Below, piece by piece: positions 9,304 through 17,845 of a stretch of DNA of 44,505 nucleotides. Made by a program: the position numbers and the translations under genes. Position 1 is the stretch's first letter; every line of letters begins with the position of its first letter. Source of the DNA: Pseudomonadota bacterium (GTDB lineage Bacteria > Myxococcota_A > Polyangia > Polyangiales > JAFGIB01); contig JADGRE010000020.1 in the NCBI GenBank assembly GCA_017881185.1, positions 1 to 44,505 of the forward strand, in the 5' to 3' direction. Under the pieces are notes generated by a model. It was given only the letters and a program-made list of their open reading frames with translations, searched no databases and was not told the origin of the DNA.

Positions 9304-11403
9304 ATGCATCACCGACCCCTTACGCTGCAGCGCTTGCTCCCGGCGGCTGTGGGCGCTCTGTTCGGGCTTCATCCGATCGCCGAGGCCGACACCTTCTGGC
9401 ATTTGACGCTGGGTCGCGCGGTGTTGCGCTACGGCAGCCGTGTCGTGCCGGAGCCGAGCGCGTTCAAGAGCTGGACCGAGCCTTGCGTGGTGCCAGAATG
9501 GCTGTGGGATCTGTTCACCTACGGGCTCTACCGAAGCAGTGGGATGGGCGCGCTTTCGCTCTTGCCCGCGCTGTTCGGCGCGCTCACCGGCTACCTCGTG
9601 GGTTGCACGCTGGACGCGAACGCGCCGCAGAGCTCGCGTGTGCTGCGCGCCTCGCTCGGTGTTTTCGCAGTGTGCGCGTTGGCCGAGATCCTCGACGTTC
9701 GCCCCAATCTTGCGTTCGCCGTGCTGCTGGTTGCGTTCCCGTGGCTCACGCAGCGCTATGCGAAGCAGACCGATGCGCGTGCGCTCGCTTGGTCCGGCGT
9801 GGCGCTGGTCGTGACGGCGCAGCTGTGGGCACAGCTGCACGCGAGCTTCGTGCTGGCGGTGGCGATCTTCGTGAGCGTGGTCGTGCCCGCGCGACTGCGG
9901 CAAGACAAGCGCTTCTTGCGCGAGCGTTTGCGGGTCGATGGCGCGCTGCTGGTTGGGCTCTTGCTCACGGTCTTCACCTGTGCACACGGCACGCAGGTGG
10001 TGGACCTCGTGCTGCGCCACAGCGGCACGGATGCGGCGCGACACATCCAGGACATGAAGCCCTTCGACTGGGCGATGCTCGCGCCGTTTGCGTGGCCGGT
10101 CGGGGCCGTGCTCAGCGTCGCGCTGCTGATGGCGGCGCTGCCGTGGTTGGTCGCTGCCGAGCTCGACATGGCGGCCGTCTTGCTCGCGCTGCTCGGCGCT
10201 GCGCTGACCTTCACCGCGGCGCGCTTCTCGGTGGCTTGGGTACTCTTGCTCTTGCCGCTGTCGGCGGCGGGCATTCGCGTGTGCAGCGAGCTTGGCGCGC
10301 AGCGGCCGGGGCGCTTGCGCAGTGTCGAGTTGGTCAGCGTCGCTCTCACGCTCTGCACGAGCGTGTGGACCTACCGGCGTGTCGATGAGCAAGCAGGCCC
10401 GATGTTCCAGACCGGCGCGCGAATGGGCGCTTACCCGGTCGCGGCGTCGCGCTACCTGCTGCGCTTGCCCGCGGGTTCGCCCGTGTTCACCGACTACGCA
10501 GCGGGCGGACCGCTCGGCTTCTGGCTCGACGGGCGCGTGCGCACCTTCGTGGATGGCCGCACGCCGCTGTACTTCGACGACACGGATGCTGCTGTGTCTC
10601 GCGACGTATTGGCGAGCCCGAGCGCGATGGACCTGGCGTTCGCGCGCTACGGCGTGCGCGCGGCGGTAGTGGAGCGCGCTGGCGCGCAGTGCCAGCTTTT
10701 GGCCGAGCGTTGGAGCGCCGTGGTGATCGAGCCGCGCTACACCACCTTCGTGCCCAAGTCCGGGCTCGCACAGCTCGGTGCTCCGCTGTCGGGGCTCGCG
10801 GCGTGCGGCCCGTTCTACCTCAGCGCAGACGCCTGCCAAGACGGGGGCGCCGCGCTCTTGCGCTCGATCGATCGCTTGGCCGGCGTGCAACGCACACGCT
10901 TCGCGGGATTCTTGCATGCCGCTGCGCTCTTGCAGTGCCAGCGAGGCTCCGGTGCGGCTGCGCTCGCCACGTTGCCGACAGAGCGCGACGCACGCTTGTA
11001 CCACTCGGCGTACCGTTGGTACGCGAGCTGGGCGCTCTTGCTGGCCGGTCGCACTGCCGAAGCCACTGACCTGCTCGCCGACGCGTTGTCGCATGGTGAC
11101 GCCCTGGCTGTGCGCGTGCTGCTCGAGCCCGCAGCGAGCCGCGTGCCTGTCGCGCAGCTGCGTCGCTTGCTCGAGCGCGGCTTGGAGCTGATGGATGACA
11201 ACGCACCGGCAGCGTTGCGCGCACGCCTGGCTCTGGTGTGTGCTGCGCAGGGCGATGCCGAGTGCGCGCGCTTCCAGGGCTTGCGGGCCTACCTGCGTGG
11301 CGACGCCGCGTCGATCCCCGCGCTGCAGTGGGCGTCGGCTCACCATCCATCGCCACGTGTGCGCCAAGATCTGCTCGCCTGGTTGGCGCTGCACGCACCG
11401 TGA
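9304..11403 (+). CDS. large multi-pass membrane protein, glycosyltransferase-C-like
   Basis: 699 aa. It begins with a segment of the type ADTFWHLTLGRAVLRYG...PEPSAF..WTEP..VPEWLWDL. This pattern is shared by a family of uncharacterised membrane proteins that resemble GT-C enzymes, with an early acidic loop. About ten hydrophobic helices fill residues 60-370. A soluble C-terminal half follows: PVFTDYAAGGPLGFWL, DGRTPLYFDD, then a helical repeat (TPR-like) region to the end. No experimentally known enzyme is recognised. The ATG at 9304 is chosen because the conserved region starts about 25 residues later; upstream in-frame sequence has the composition of non-coding DNA. Confidence 0.75.
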   Translation: MHHRPLTLQRLLPAAVGALFGLHPIAEADTFWHLTLGRAVLRYGSRVVPEPSAFKSWTEPCVVPEWLWDLFTYGLYRSSGMGALSLLPALFGALTGYLVGCTLDANAPQSSRVLRASLGVFAVCALAEILDVRPNLAFAVLLVAFPWLTQRYAKQTDARALAWSGVALVVTAQLWAQLHASFVLAVAIFVSVVVPARLRQDKRFLRERLRVDGALLVGLLLTVFTCAHGTQVVDLVLRHSGTDAARHIQDMKPFDWAMLAPFAWPVGAVLSVALLMAALPWLVAAELDMAAVLLALLGAALTFTAARFSVAWVLLLLPLSAAGIRVCSELGAQRPGRLRSVELVSVALTLCTSVWTYRRVDEQAGPMFQTGARMGAYPVAASRYLLRLPAGSPVFTDYAAGGPLGFWLDGRVRTFVDGRTPLYFDDTDAAVSRDVLASPSAMDLAFARYGVRAAVVERAGAQCQLLAERWSAVVIEPRYTTFVPKSGLAQLGAPLSGLAACGPFYLSADACQDGGAALLRSIDRLAGVQRTRFAGFLHAAALLQCQRGSGAAALATLPTERDARLYHSAYRWYASWALLLAGRTAEATDLLADALSHGDALAVRVLLEPAASRVPVAQLRRLLERGLELMDDNAPAALRARLALVCAAQGDAECARFQGLRAYLRGDAASIPALQWASAHHPSPRVRQDLLAWLALHAP

Positions 11404-11681
11404 CGGAGCCCGGCTCAGGGCGGCGAGTCGCCCGGGGCGAATACGAGCGCGACCGTAGGCTTGGGCGCAGTGGCGCCACCGGGGCCCCAGTTGCCCAAGT
11501 GCGCGCCAGGCATGGCACCAAGCGACGACCCACTGCGGCAGTCCGTAGTCGGCAAGCGCCGCCGCTGGCGGCAGCAGCGCGCATCGATTGCGCGCAGGCT
11601 ATCTGCGCCGAGGTACGTGCGCTATCCTGATCGCGACCGAGGTCGTCGAAGCCGTCGGTCGCCTGCTCGTCGGTTGAACCC

Positions 11682-12548
11682 ATGGCATCTCGCAAGCAGA
11701 GCAATTGGGGTCGCGCGTTGGCGATGCGCATCGAGCGCGAGCTGGCGCAGCTCGGCACCGCGGAGCGCGCGCAGCAAGAGAAACGCTACCTCAAGAGTGA
11801 GCTCGTGCACTTTGGCGTGCCGGTACCCGTCATCAGAAAGGTCACGCGCGCTGCGCTGCGTGATGCAGGCGCTCTCACGCGCACGCAACTGCTCGACGCC
11901 GTGAGCACGCTGTGGGCGCGCGGGGTCCACGAGCTACGCTCCGCCAGCGTCGAGGCACTCGAGTTTCGGGGCGAGCAGCTACTGTCTACGGACATCGCGC
12001 AGCTGGAAGTCTGGATTCGGCAGGCCCGCACCTGGGCGCTGGTCGACGAGCTGGCCGCCGTGGTCACCGGTACGCTCGTCATGCGCTTTGCGAAGCTCAC
12101 GCGCACGCTCGATCGCTGGGCAAAAGACGACGACTTCTGGGTGCGTCGCTCGGCGCTGCTGGCGTTGCTGCTGCCGCTGCGCCGTGGCGAAGGCGACTTC
12201 GAACGCTTCGCGAAGTACGCCGACGCGATGTTGGGCGAGAGCGAATTCTTCATTCGCAAGGCCATCGGCTGGGTGCTACGCGACACGAGCAAGCAGCGGC
12301 CCGCGCTCGTGTACGCCTGGCTCTTGCCACGCGCTGCGCGTGCTTCGGGAGTGACGCTGCGCGAGGCCGTGAAGTACTTGCCGGCGGCGCAGCGCGAGCG
12401 CTTGCTGCGCTTGCACCGCGCGAGCGCGGCTACTTCCGCCGCACCACGCGCAACACCGCCTGCAGCTCGGTCTTCCCGAGCTCCCGCACCGCGAACAGGG
12501 CGATCAGGTACACCACGCCGCCGCCCGCCAGCGCCACGATCGACGTGA
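11682..12548 (+). CDS. AlkD-like DNA alkylation repair protein
   Basis: A HEAT-like repeat DNA glycosylase of the AlkC/AlkD superfamily, which excises alkylated bases such as 3- and 7-methylpurines. Family signatures are YLKSELVHFGVPVPVIRKV near the N-terminus, a central TWALVDELA (Trp-Asp typical of AlkD), WAKDDDFWVRRSALLALL, and SEFFIRKAIGWVLRDTSKQRP, with the conserved Lys-Ala-Ile-Gly-Trp. The natural end of the fold is around LRLHRAS (residue ~248). The last 40 residues are Ala/Pro/Arg/Ser-rich and come from reading the opposite strand of the flippase gene. The 3' ends of the two genes overlap by 119 bp. Confidence 0.87.
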   Translation: MASRKQSNWGRALAMRIERELAQLGTAERAQQEKRYLKSELVHFGVPVPVIRKVTRAALRDAGALTRTQLLDAVSTLWARGVHELRSASVEALEFRGEQLLSTDIAQLEVWIRQARTWALVDELAAVVTGTLVMRFAKLTRTLDRWAKDDDFWVRRSALLALLLPLRRGEGDFERFAKYADAMLGESEFFIRKAIGWVLRDTSKQRPALVYAWLLPRAARASGVTLREAVKYLPAAQRERLLRLHRASAATSAAPRATPPAARSSRAPAPRTGRSGTPRRRPPAPRST

Positions 12549-13965
12549 GCTTGCTGCCCGCCTCCAGTGCGTGCGCCGCGGCGAACGCCGCCGCCGCCGC
12601 AACGAGCACCCGCGCCACCGTCGCGGGTGCGATGAACGCACGGAAACGCAAGTACACCGCCGTGCCCATCGCCATCAACGCGAACACCGTGCCCACGCTG
12701 GTGCCCGCCGCCGCCGCCAGCAGCGTGTGCTCGCCGACGCCGACGTAGTGCACGAAGCCGAGGTTGCAGCCTACCACCAGACCCACCGCGACCAACGCCA
12801 CCGCCGCCGAGAGTCCCGGCCGGCCGGCGCCGCTCATGATGGTCGAGGCGATCACGAAGAGCGCGAAGCACACCATGCCCGCCGACAAGAGCGCGAGCGC
12901 TTGCGAGCCCGCGAGGTAGTCGCCCGGGTACACGATGCGCATCACGCCGGCCGACGCACCCGCGATCGGCGCGGCCAGCGCCATCAGCACCAAGAGCGAA
13001 AAGCGCATGGCGCCCTGGATGTAACGCCGCGTTGCAGCCTCGTCACCCAGGCTCACGGCCTCGGAGATCATCGGGAAGATCACGAACGCGACCGACAAGA
13101 TCAACTGATACGGCACGAACGCGAAGGTCTGCGCGGCGCGGTAGAAGCCCACGTAGCGCGACGCCAGCTCCGCCGCGGGTGCCGCCGTGCTGCCGGAGGC
13201 GATGGCCAGCTCGGCGACGCTGCGCTTGAGCAGCGTGACGTCGACCTGCAAGATCAGGTTCACGCACAGCTGGTAGAGCCACAGCGGCGCCATGAACGAC
13301 AGCCAAGCGCGCCACGGCATGCGCTCGCCCGCCTTGCCGGTGCCCACGAAGAACAGCGCCACCAGCAGCACACCCACGGCGGCCAGCGAGAAACCCGCGA
13401 ACGCACCCACCGCGCCGAAGCCGAGCAGCGCTGCGCCCAGCATGCCCGTGGTGCGCAGCGTGGTGTAGCTGGCATCGAAGGCGGCCTGACGCACGAAGTC
13501 TTGCCGGCCGTTGAGCGCACCGATCAGCGCCGCATACAGCGCGTACGACACCACGACCACCGCCGACAACCGAAAGAGCGGCGCAAGCTGCGGGTCGAGC
13601 ATCACGCTCCTGGCCAGCGGGTCTGCCGACACGGCCAAGAGCCCGCCGAGCACCACACCCACCAAGAGCTGCAGCTCCAGCGCCTGCCGCAACGCTTGCG
13701 GCCCACGCTCCACGTTCTCGCTCACCCGCTTGCTCACCACCTGGATCGTGGCCGCGATGAGCACGTTGTTGACAATGGACACGAAGCTCATCGCCGCCGA
13801 AAACAGCCCGAACGCTTCGGGGCTACCAAGCAGCCGCGGCAATAGCAGCTGCACCGCATAGCCCGCCACGATGAAGTAGAGCTTGGACCCCGTAATGGAG
13901 AGCACCCCACGCCCAGCCCGGCGCGTGCTCTCAGAGCTCTTGGTCTCAGCTTCGCCCTGTCCCAC
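12430..13965 (-). CDS. polysaccharide/oligosaccharide flippase (MOP superfamily, Wzx/MurJ-like)
   Basis: The 511-aa integral membrane protein has about 12-14 hydrophobic helices. The N-terminus (GVLSITGSKLYFIVAGYAVQ followed by LPRLLGSPEAFGLF) is typical of polysaccharide biosynthesis/Wzx proteins of the MATE-like MOP fold, which move lipid-linked sugars across the inner membrane. Charged residues in helices (for example SKRVSENVE after helix 2) and the late segment RIVYPGDYLAGSQAL fit the family. The start is a GTG at 13965. No glycosyltransferase genes lie beside it, so the substrate is unknown. It converges on and overlaps the AlkD-like gene by 119 bp. Confidence 0.88.
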   Translation of the reverse strand: MGQGEAETKSSESTRRAGRGVLSITGSKLYFIVAGYAVQLLLPRLLGSPEAFGLFSAAMSFVSIVNNVLIAATIQVVSKRVSENVERGPQALRQALELQLLVGVVLGGLLAVSADPLARSVMLDPQLAPLFRLSAVVVVSYALYAALIGALNGRQDFVRQAAFDASYTTLRTTGMLGAALLGFGAVGAFAGFSLAAVGVLLVALFFVGTGKAGERMPWRAWLSFMAPLWLYQLCVNLILQVDVTLLKRSVAELAIASGSTAAPAAELASRYVGFYRAAQTFAFVPYQLILSVAFVIFPMISEAVSLGDEAATRRYIQGAMRFSLLVLMALAAPIAGASAGVMRIVYPGDYLAGSQALALLSAGMVCFALFVIASTIMSGAGRPGLSAAVALVAVGLVVGCNLGFVHYVGVGEHTLLAAAAGTSVGTVFALMAMGTAVYLRFRAFIAPATVARVLVAAAAAFAAAHALEAGSKLTSIVALAGGGVVYLIALFAVRELGKTELQAVLRVVRRK

Positions 13966-14549
13966 GGCGGCTACGTGTGCCTGGGCCGAGCGCTTCGGTC
14001 AAGAGCCCGACAGAGAGAACTTCAGCTGGCGAACGGGGCGCTGGGGGGCGGTGGGTCGGTCGGGCGACGATCAGTCCCCCAACGCCACTCACGTCACCGA
14101 GGCTCGCCGGCTCGGGACCGAGATCGACACCCAGACGCAGACATACAACGCTGTGTTGCAATTACGTCGTTCACAACAACACCACACACAAGCGATCGGG
14201 CTGACGAGTCAGCTGACAGCGCCGTGCCTGCGTGCCGGCTTGCGACAGTCACGCTGACCCAAGGTGCTCCGGGGTCGGCTGGCTGGGTCCGCGGGGCGTC
14301 CGGGCGTGACAAACGCCAGGTGGCGCGGCCGCGTTTGGCACGAACCGTACGAGATCCGTTTGCGCGGCGTACGCAAACGCCGTTCAGCCTTCGAGGCCGC
14401 CGCTCTCTGCAAACGGATCGTCCCCGCGGACCCACTCAGCCGACCCCGGAGTGCCGTTCGCCAGCACCTGTCTCTCTCCCTTTCCCGCTGCCTCTCGCCC
14501 GTCCCGCCACGAAGTTGACAGCCCGCCCCGCAACCCGTCCGATCGCCTT
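13966..14549. other. long intergenic region between divergent flippase and K+ channel genes
   Basis: 584 bp without a convincing gene. Open frames in it have no recognisable protein and no good ribosome-binding site. Its main feature is the inverted repeat at 14353-14419, listed separately. A C/T-rich stretch at about 14462-14510 precedes the channel gene. If the upstream GTG at 14451 is the true channel start, the last 99 bp would be coding. Confidence 0.4.
14353..14419. repeat. 11-bp perfect inverted repeat with an inner hairpin
   Basis: GATCCGTTTGC at 14353-14363 is repeated inverted as GCAAACGGATC at 14409-14419. Inside it lies a second hairpin (CGGCGT/ACGCCG), and a third copy of GCAAAC forms an alternative pairing with GTTTGC. 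The arrangement could fold as a branched RNA or serve as a paired protein-binding site upstream of the channel gene. Function unknown. Confidence 0.5.
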
Positions 14550-15623
14550 GTGGACAGCCAGGTCGACACCCGGCAGGAGCTCGTGCGCCAGCTCATGTTC
14601 GGCGCCCTCTCTCTGACCGTCGTCGCCGTCAGCGGCGCCGCCGGCTATCACTTCATCGGCAAGGGCCAGTGGTCGTACGGCGATTGCCTGTACATGACCA
14701 TCATCACGCTCTCCACCGTGGGCTACGGCGAGGTCTTGCACGGCATGGACCACACGCCAGGTGCGCGGGTCTGGACCATCGCGCTCATTGTGCTGGGCAG
14801 CGGCTCGCTGCTCTTCTTCATCTCCACGCTCACGGCGTTCATCGTCGAGGGCGACCTGCAAGGCGTGTTTCGGAGGCGGCGTATGCAAAAACAGATCGAC
14901 GAGCTACGCGACCACATCATCGTGGTGGGCGTGGGCGCTACCGGCATTCACGTGGTGGAAGAGCTGGCGGTGACCAAGCTCCCCTTCGTGGTCATCGACA
15001 CCGATCAAGAACGCCTGAGGCGCGTCGCCGACGAGAATGTGCCGGGCATGCTGTTCGTGCATGGCGACGCCACCTTCGATCACATCCTGCACCAGGCCGG
15101 CATCGCCCGCGCCAAGGGTCTGGCGGCCACGCTGCCCGACGATCGCGACAACGTGTTCGTGTCGATCACGGCGCGCGCCCTCAACCCGAACCTGCGCATC
15201 GTCGCGAAGGTCACCGAGGACAGCGCCGAGACCAAGCTCAAGCGCGCCGGCGCCAATGCCACGGTCTCACCCAGTCAGATCGGCGGCATGCGCGTGGTGA
15301 GCGAGCTGGTGCGCCCGAGTGTGGTGCAGTTCCTCGACACGATGCTGCGTGATCGCACCCAGGCCCTGCGCGTGGAAGAGGTCGCCATCCCCGAGACCTC
15401 GACCCTGATCGGCGCGCGCCTGCGCGAGACCGCCATCCGCCAACACACCAAGGTGCTCGTGCTCGCCGCCCACAACCCGGACGGCAGCTACACCTACAAC
15501 CCCGGTCCGGACTTCCTGATCGAGCCGGGCGTGACCCTGGTCGTGCTCTGCCAGACCGAAGACGTGATCAAGCTGCGCGAGGGCGTCGAAGACGGCACGA
15601 TCGGCCGCATCAGCGGCAGCTGA
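14550..15623 (+). CDS. two-helix potassium channel with RCK (TrkA-N/TrkA-C) domains
   Basis: Two transmembrane helices flank a pore loop whose selectivity filter is TVGYG (about residues 56-60 from this start). The second helix ends in an RRRRMQKQ linker. A Rossmann RCK/TrkA-N domain follows (IIVVGVGATGIHVVEEL, then VVIDTDQERL and GDATFDHIL) and a C-terminal TrkA-C domain (VEEVAIPETSTLIGARLRE onward). This is the MthK/Kch-like plan, in which ligand binding to the RCK ring gates K+ flow. 357 aa. The start is uncertain: in-frame GTGs at 14451, 14550 and 14583 and an ATG at 14595 all keep both helices. I use 14550 as the middle choice. Confidence 0.88.
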   Translation: MDSQVDTRQELVRQLMFGALSLTVVAVSGAAGYHFIGKGQWSYGDCLYMTIITLSTVGYGEVLHGMDHTPGARVWTIALIVLGSGSLLFFISTLTAFIVEGDLQGVFRRRRMQKQIDELRDHIIVVGVGATGIHVVEELAVTKLPFVVIDTDQERLRRVADENVPGMLFVHGDATFDHILHQAGIARAKGLAATLPDDRDNVFVSITARALNPNLRIVAKVTEDSAETKLKRAGANATVSPSQIGGMRVVSELVRPSVVQFLDTMLRDRTQALRVEEVAIPETSTLIGARLRETAIRQHTKVLVLAAHNPDGSYTYNPGPDFLIEPGVTLVVLCQTEDVIKLREGVEDGTIGRISGS

Positions 15624-15850
15624 GCGCTGCGCCCAGGCCCAGAACGCAAACGATGTCGCGCGGTTGGCGCGCTGCGCCAGGGTGTTGTGCGCGCCGCACG
15701 CGCGTGCAGGAAACCACCCTTGACGGACCTTACCCACTGCTTAAGTTGGCCGCCAGACAAGGGAATCGGGCGGGCAACCCCGCGTGGCCGAGGCCCCCTT
15801 TCACGCATCAGGGCGCGTAGCCGCCGCACGTATCAGGAGGACACGGGACC

Positions 15851-17791
15851 ATGGGCAAGATCATCGGCATCGACCTCGGCACGACCAACTCGGTCGTGGC
15901 AATCATGGAGGGCAAGGAGCCCAAGGTCATCGTGAACGAAGAGGGCGATCGCATCACGCCTTCGGTCGTCGCGTGGGACGAGCAGGGCGAAATCCTGGTC
16001 GGCCAAATCGCCAAGCGTCAGGCGATCACCAATCCCGAAGGCACGATCTTCTCCAGCAAGCGTTTCATCGGCCGCCGCTTCGACGAGATCAGCCCCAACG
16101 ATCTCAAGCGCGTGCCGTTCAAGATCACTCGCCGCTCCAACGGCGACTGCGTGCTCGGCGCGCGCGACAAAGAGATGGCGCCGCCCGAGGTGAGCGCGCA
16201 CGTGCTGCGCAAGCTCAAGCGCGCCGCCGAAAACTATCTGGGCGAGACAGTCACCGAGGCCGTCATCACCGTGCCTGCGTACTTCAACGACGCCCAGCGT
16301 CAGGCCACCAAGGACGCCGGCCGCATCGCGGGTCTCGACGTCAAGCGCATCGTGAACGAACCCACCGCGGCCGCGCTCGCGTACGGCCTCGACAAGAAGT
16401 CCGACGAAGTGATCGTCGTGTACGACTTCGGCGGCGGCACCTTCGACATCTCGGTCCTCGAGGTCAGCGACAACGTCGTGCAGGTCATCAGCACCAACGG
16501 CGACACGCAGCTGGGTGGCGACGACGTCGACAACGTGGTCATCGACTACCTCGCGGCCGAGTTCAAGAAGGACCAGGGCATCGACGTCAGCCACGACAAG
16601 ATGGTGATGCAGCGTCTGAAGGACGCGGCCGAGAAGGCCAAGATCGAGCTGTCGTCCAAGCTCGAGACCACCATCAACCTGCCGTTCCTCACGGCCGACG
16701 CGTCGGGCCCCAAGCACATGAACGTGCGCCTGTCGCGCGCCAAGTTCGAGTCGATGATCGAGCCACTGGTACAGCGCACCCTCGAGCCCACCAAGAAGGC
16801 GCTCGCGGATGCCAACAAGAGCCCGAGCGACATTCAAGAAGTCGTGCTCGTCGGTGGCAGCACGCGCATCCCGATGGTGCAGGAAGCCGTCAAGAAGTTC
16901 TTCGGCAAAGAACCCCACAAGGGTGTGAACCCGGACGAGGTCGTGGCCATCGGTGCTGCAGTGCAGGCCGGCGTGCTCTCGGGCGAAGTCAAAGACATGG
17001 TGCTGCTCGACGTCACCCCGCTGTCGCTGGGTGTCGAGACGCTGGGCGGCGTGATGACCACGCTGATCGAGCGCAACACCACCATCCCCACGCGGCGCGA
17101 GGAAACCTTCTCCACCGCCGAGGACAACCAGACCAAGGTGGAGATCCACGTGCTGCAAGGCGAGCGCGCGGAAGCCCGCATGAACCGCACGCTCGGCCGC
17201 TTCCACCTCGAGGGCATCTTGCCCGCACCGCGCGGCGTGCCCAAGGTGAAAGTGGTGTTCGACATCGACGCCAACGGTATCTTGAGCGTCACCGCGCGCG
17301 ACGAAGCCACCGGCAAGGATCAGAAGATCACCATCACCGCCAACAGCGGCTTGAGTGAGGCCGAGATCCAGAAGATGGTCGACGAGGCCAAGGGCCACGA
17401 AGAAGAAGACAAGGCGCGTCGCGAGGAAGTCGAGTCGCGTAACCGTGCCGACCAGCTCTGCTACCAGGTCGAAAAGACGCTGGACGAGAGCAAAGACAAG
17501 CTGCCAGTCGACAAGATCGCAGCCATCCGCGAGCAGATCGTGAAGCTGCGCTCCGCGATCGACAAGCAGGACAAAGAAGGCATCAAGGCCGGCACCGAAT
17601 CACTCGAGAAGGTCATGCACGAGGTGGCGCAGGCCGCGTATGCCAGTGCAGCTGGCGGCGGCGGCGGCGCCCCAGGTGGCGCAGCGGGGGCAGCTGGCGG
17701 CGCGCCGGGTGGCGGCGGCGCTGGCGGCAAGGCCGAGCCCAAGAAGAAGCAGGACGACGTCATCGACGCCGAGTACGAAGAAGGCTCGTGA
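15851..17791 (+). CDS. dnaK: chaperone DnaK (Hsp70)
   Basis: The 646-aa Hsp70 is complete. It has the ATPase phosphate-1 motif IDLGTTNS at residues 6-13, the connect and phosphate-2 regions ([25 protein letters not shown]), the adenosine motif LVGGSTRIP, the interdomain linker [13 protein letters not shown], then the substrate-binding domain and helical lid. The C-terminus has a Gly/Ala-rich stretch followed by the acidic DVIDAEYEE tail, common in Gram-negative DnaK. AGGAGG at 15836-15841 is an ideal ribosome-binding site for the ATG at 15851. No grpE or dnaJ is adjacent. I saw no CIRCE element in the 227 bp upstream. It ends in a strong shared terminator. Confidence 0.98.
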   Translation: MGKIIGIDLGTTNSVVAIMEGKEPKVIVNEEGDRITPSVVAWDEQGEILVGQIAKRQAITNPEGTIFSSKRFIGRRFDEISPNDLKRVPFKITRRSNGDCVLGARDKEMAPPEVSAHVLRKLKRAAENYLGETVTEAVITVPAYFNDAQRQATKDAGRIAGLDVKRIVNEPTAAALAYGLDKKSDEVIVVYDFGGGTFDISVLEVSDNVVQVISTNGDTQLGGDDVDNVVIDYLAAEFKKDQGIDVSHDKMVMQRLKDAAEKAKIELSSKLETTINLPFLTADASGPKHMNVRLSRAKFESMIEPLVQRTLEPTKKALADANKSPSDIQEVVLVGGSTRIPMVQEAVKKFFGKEPHKGVNPDEVVAIGAAVQAGVLSGEVKDMVLLDVTPLSLGVETLGGVMTTLIERNTTIPTRREETFSTAEDNQTKVEIHVLQGERAEARMNRTLGRFHLEGILPAPRGVPKVKVVFDIDANGILSVTARDEATGKDQKITITANSGLSEAEIQKMVDEAKGHEEEDKARREEVESRNRADQLCYQVEKTLDESKDKLPVDKIAAIREQIVKLRSAIDKQDKEGIKAGTESLEKVMHEVAQAAYASAAGGGGGAPGGAAGAAGGAPGGGGAGGKAEPKKKQDDVIDAEYEEGS

Positions 17792-17811
17792 TAGCTCTCT
17801 GACTGCGAGCG

Positions 17812-17845
17812 AAAGGCGCTCACGCTGCTGCGTGGGCGCCTTTTT
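17812..17845. terminator. rho-independent terminator shared by dnaK and the convergent activase gene
   Basis: A 13-bp stem, AAAGGCGCTCACG pairing with CGTGGGCGCCTTT (one G-U pair), has a CTGCTG loop and is followed by a T-run (17841-17845). The A-run on the other side would serve the opposite strand. The activase stop codon is at 17820-17822, so the hairpin also encodes that protein's last residues. Confidence 0.85.

Noticed and set aside
9142-11394. A 750-codon open frame on the reverse strand
   Set aside because: It lies antisense to the membrane-protein gene, is rich in Arg/His/Gln/Ala with no domain, and is the expected by-product of GC-rich third codon positions.
15624-15850. CIRCE or sigma-32 type heat-shock promoter before dnaK
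   Set aside because: No TTAGCACTC-N9-GAGTGCTAA dyad and no CTTGAA/CCCCAT pair with proper spacing was found by eye.
15833-17398. A 521-codon reverse-strand frame across dnaK
   Set aside because: It mirrors dnaK codons and has no ribosome-binding site or recognisable protein, so it is a shadow.
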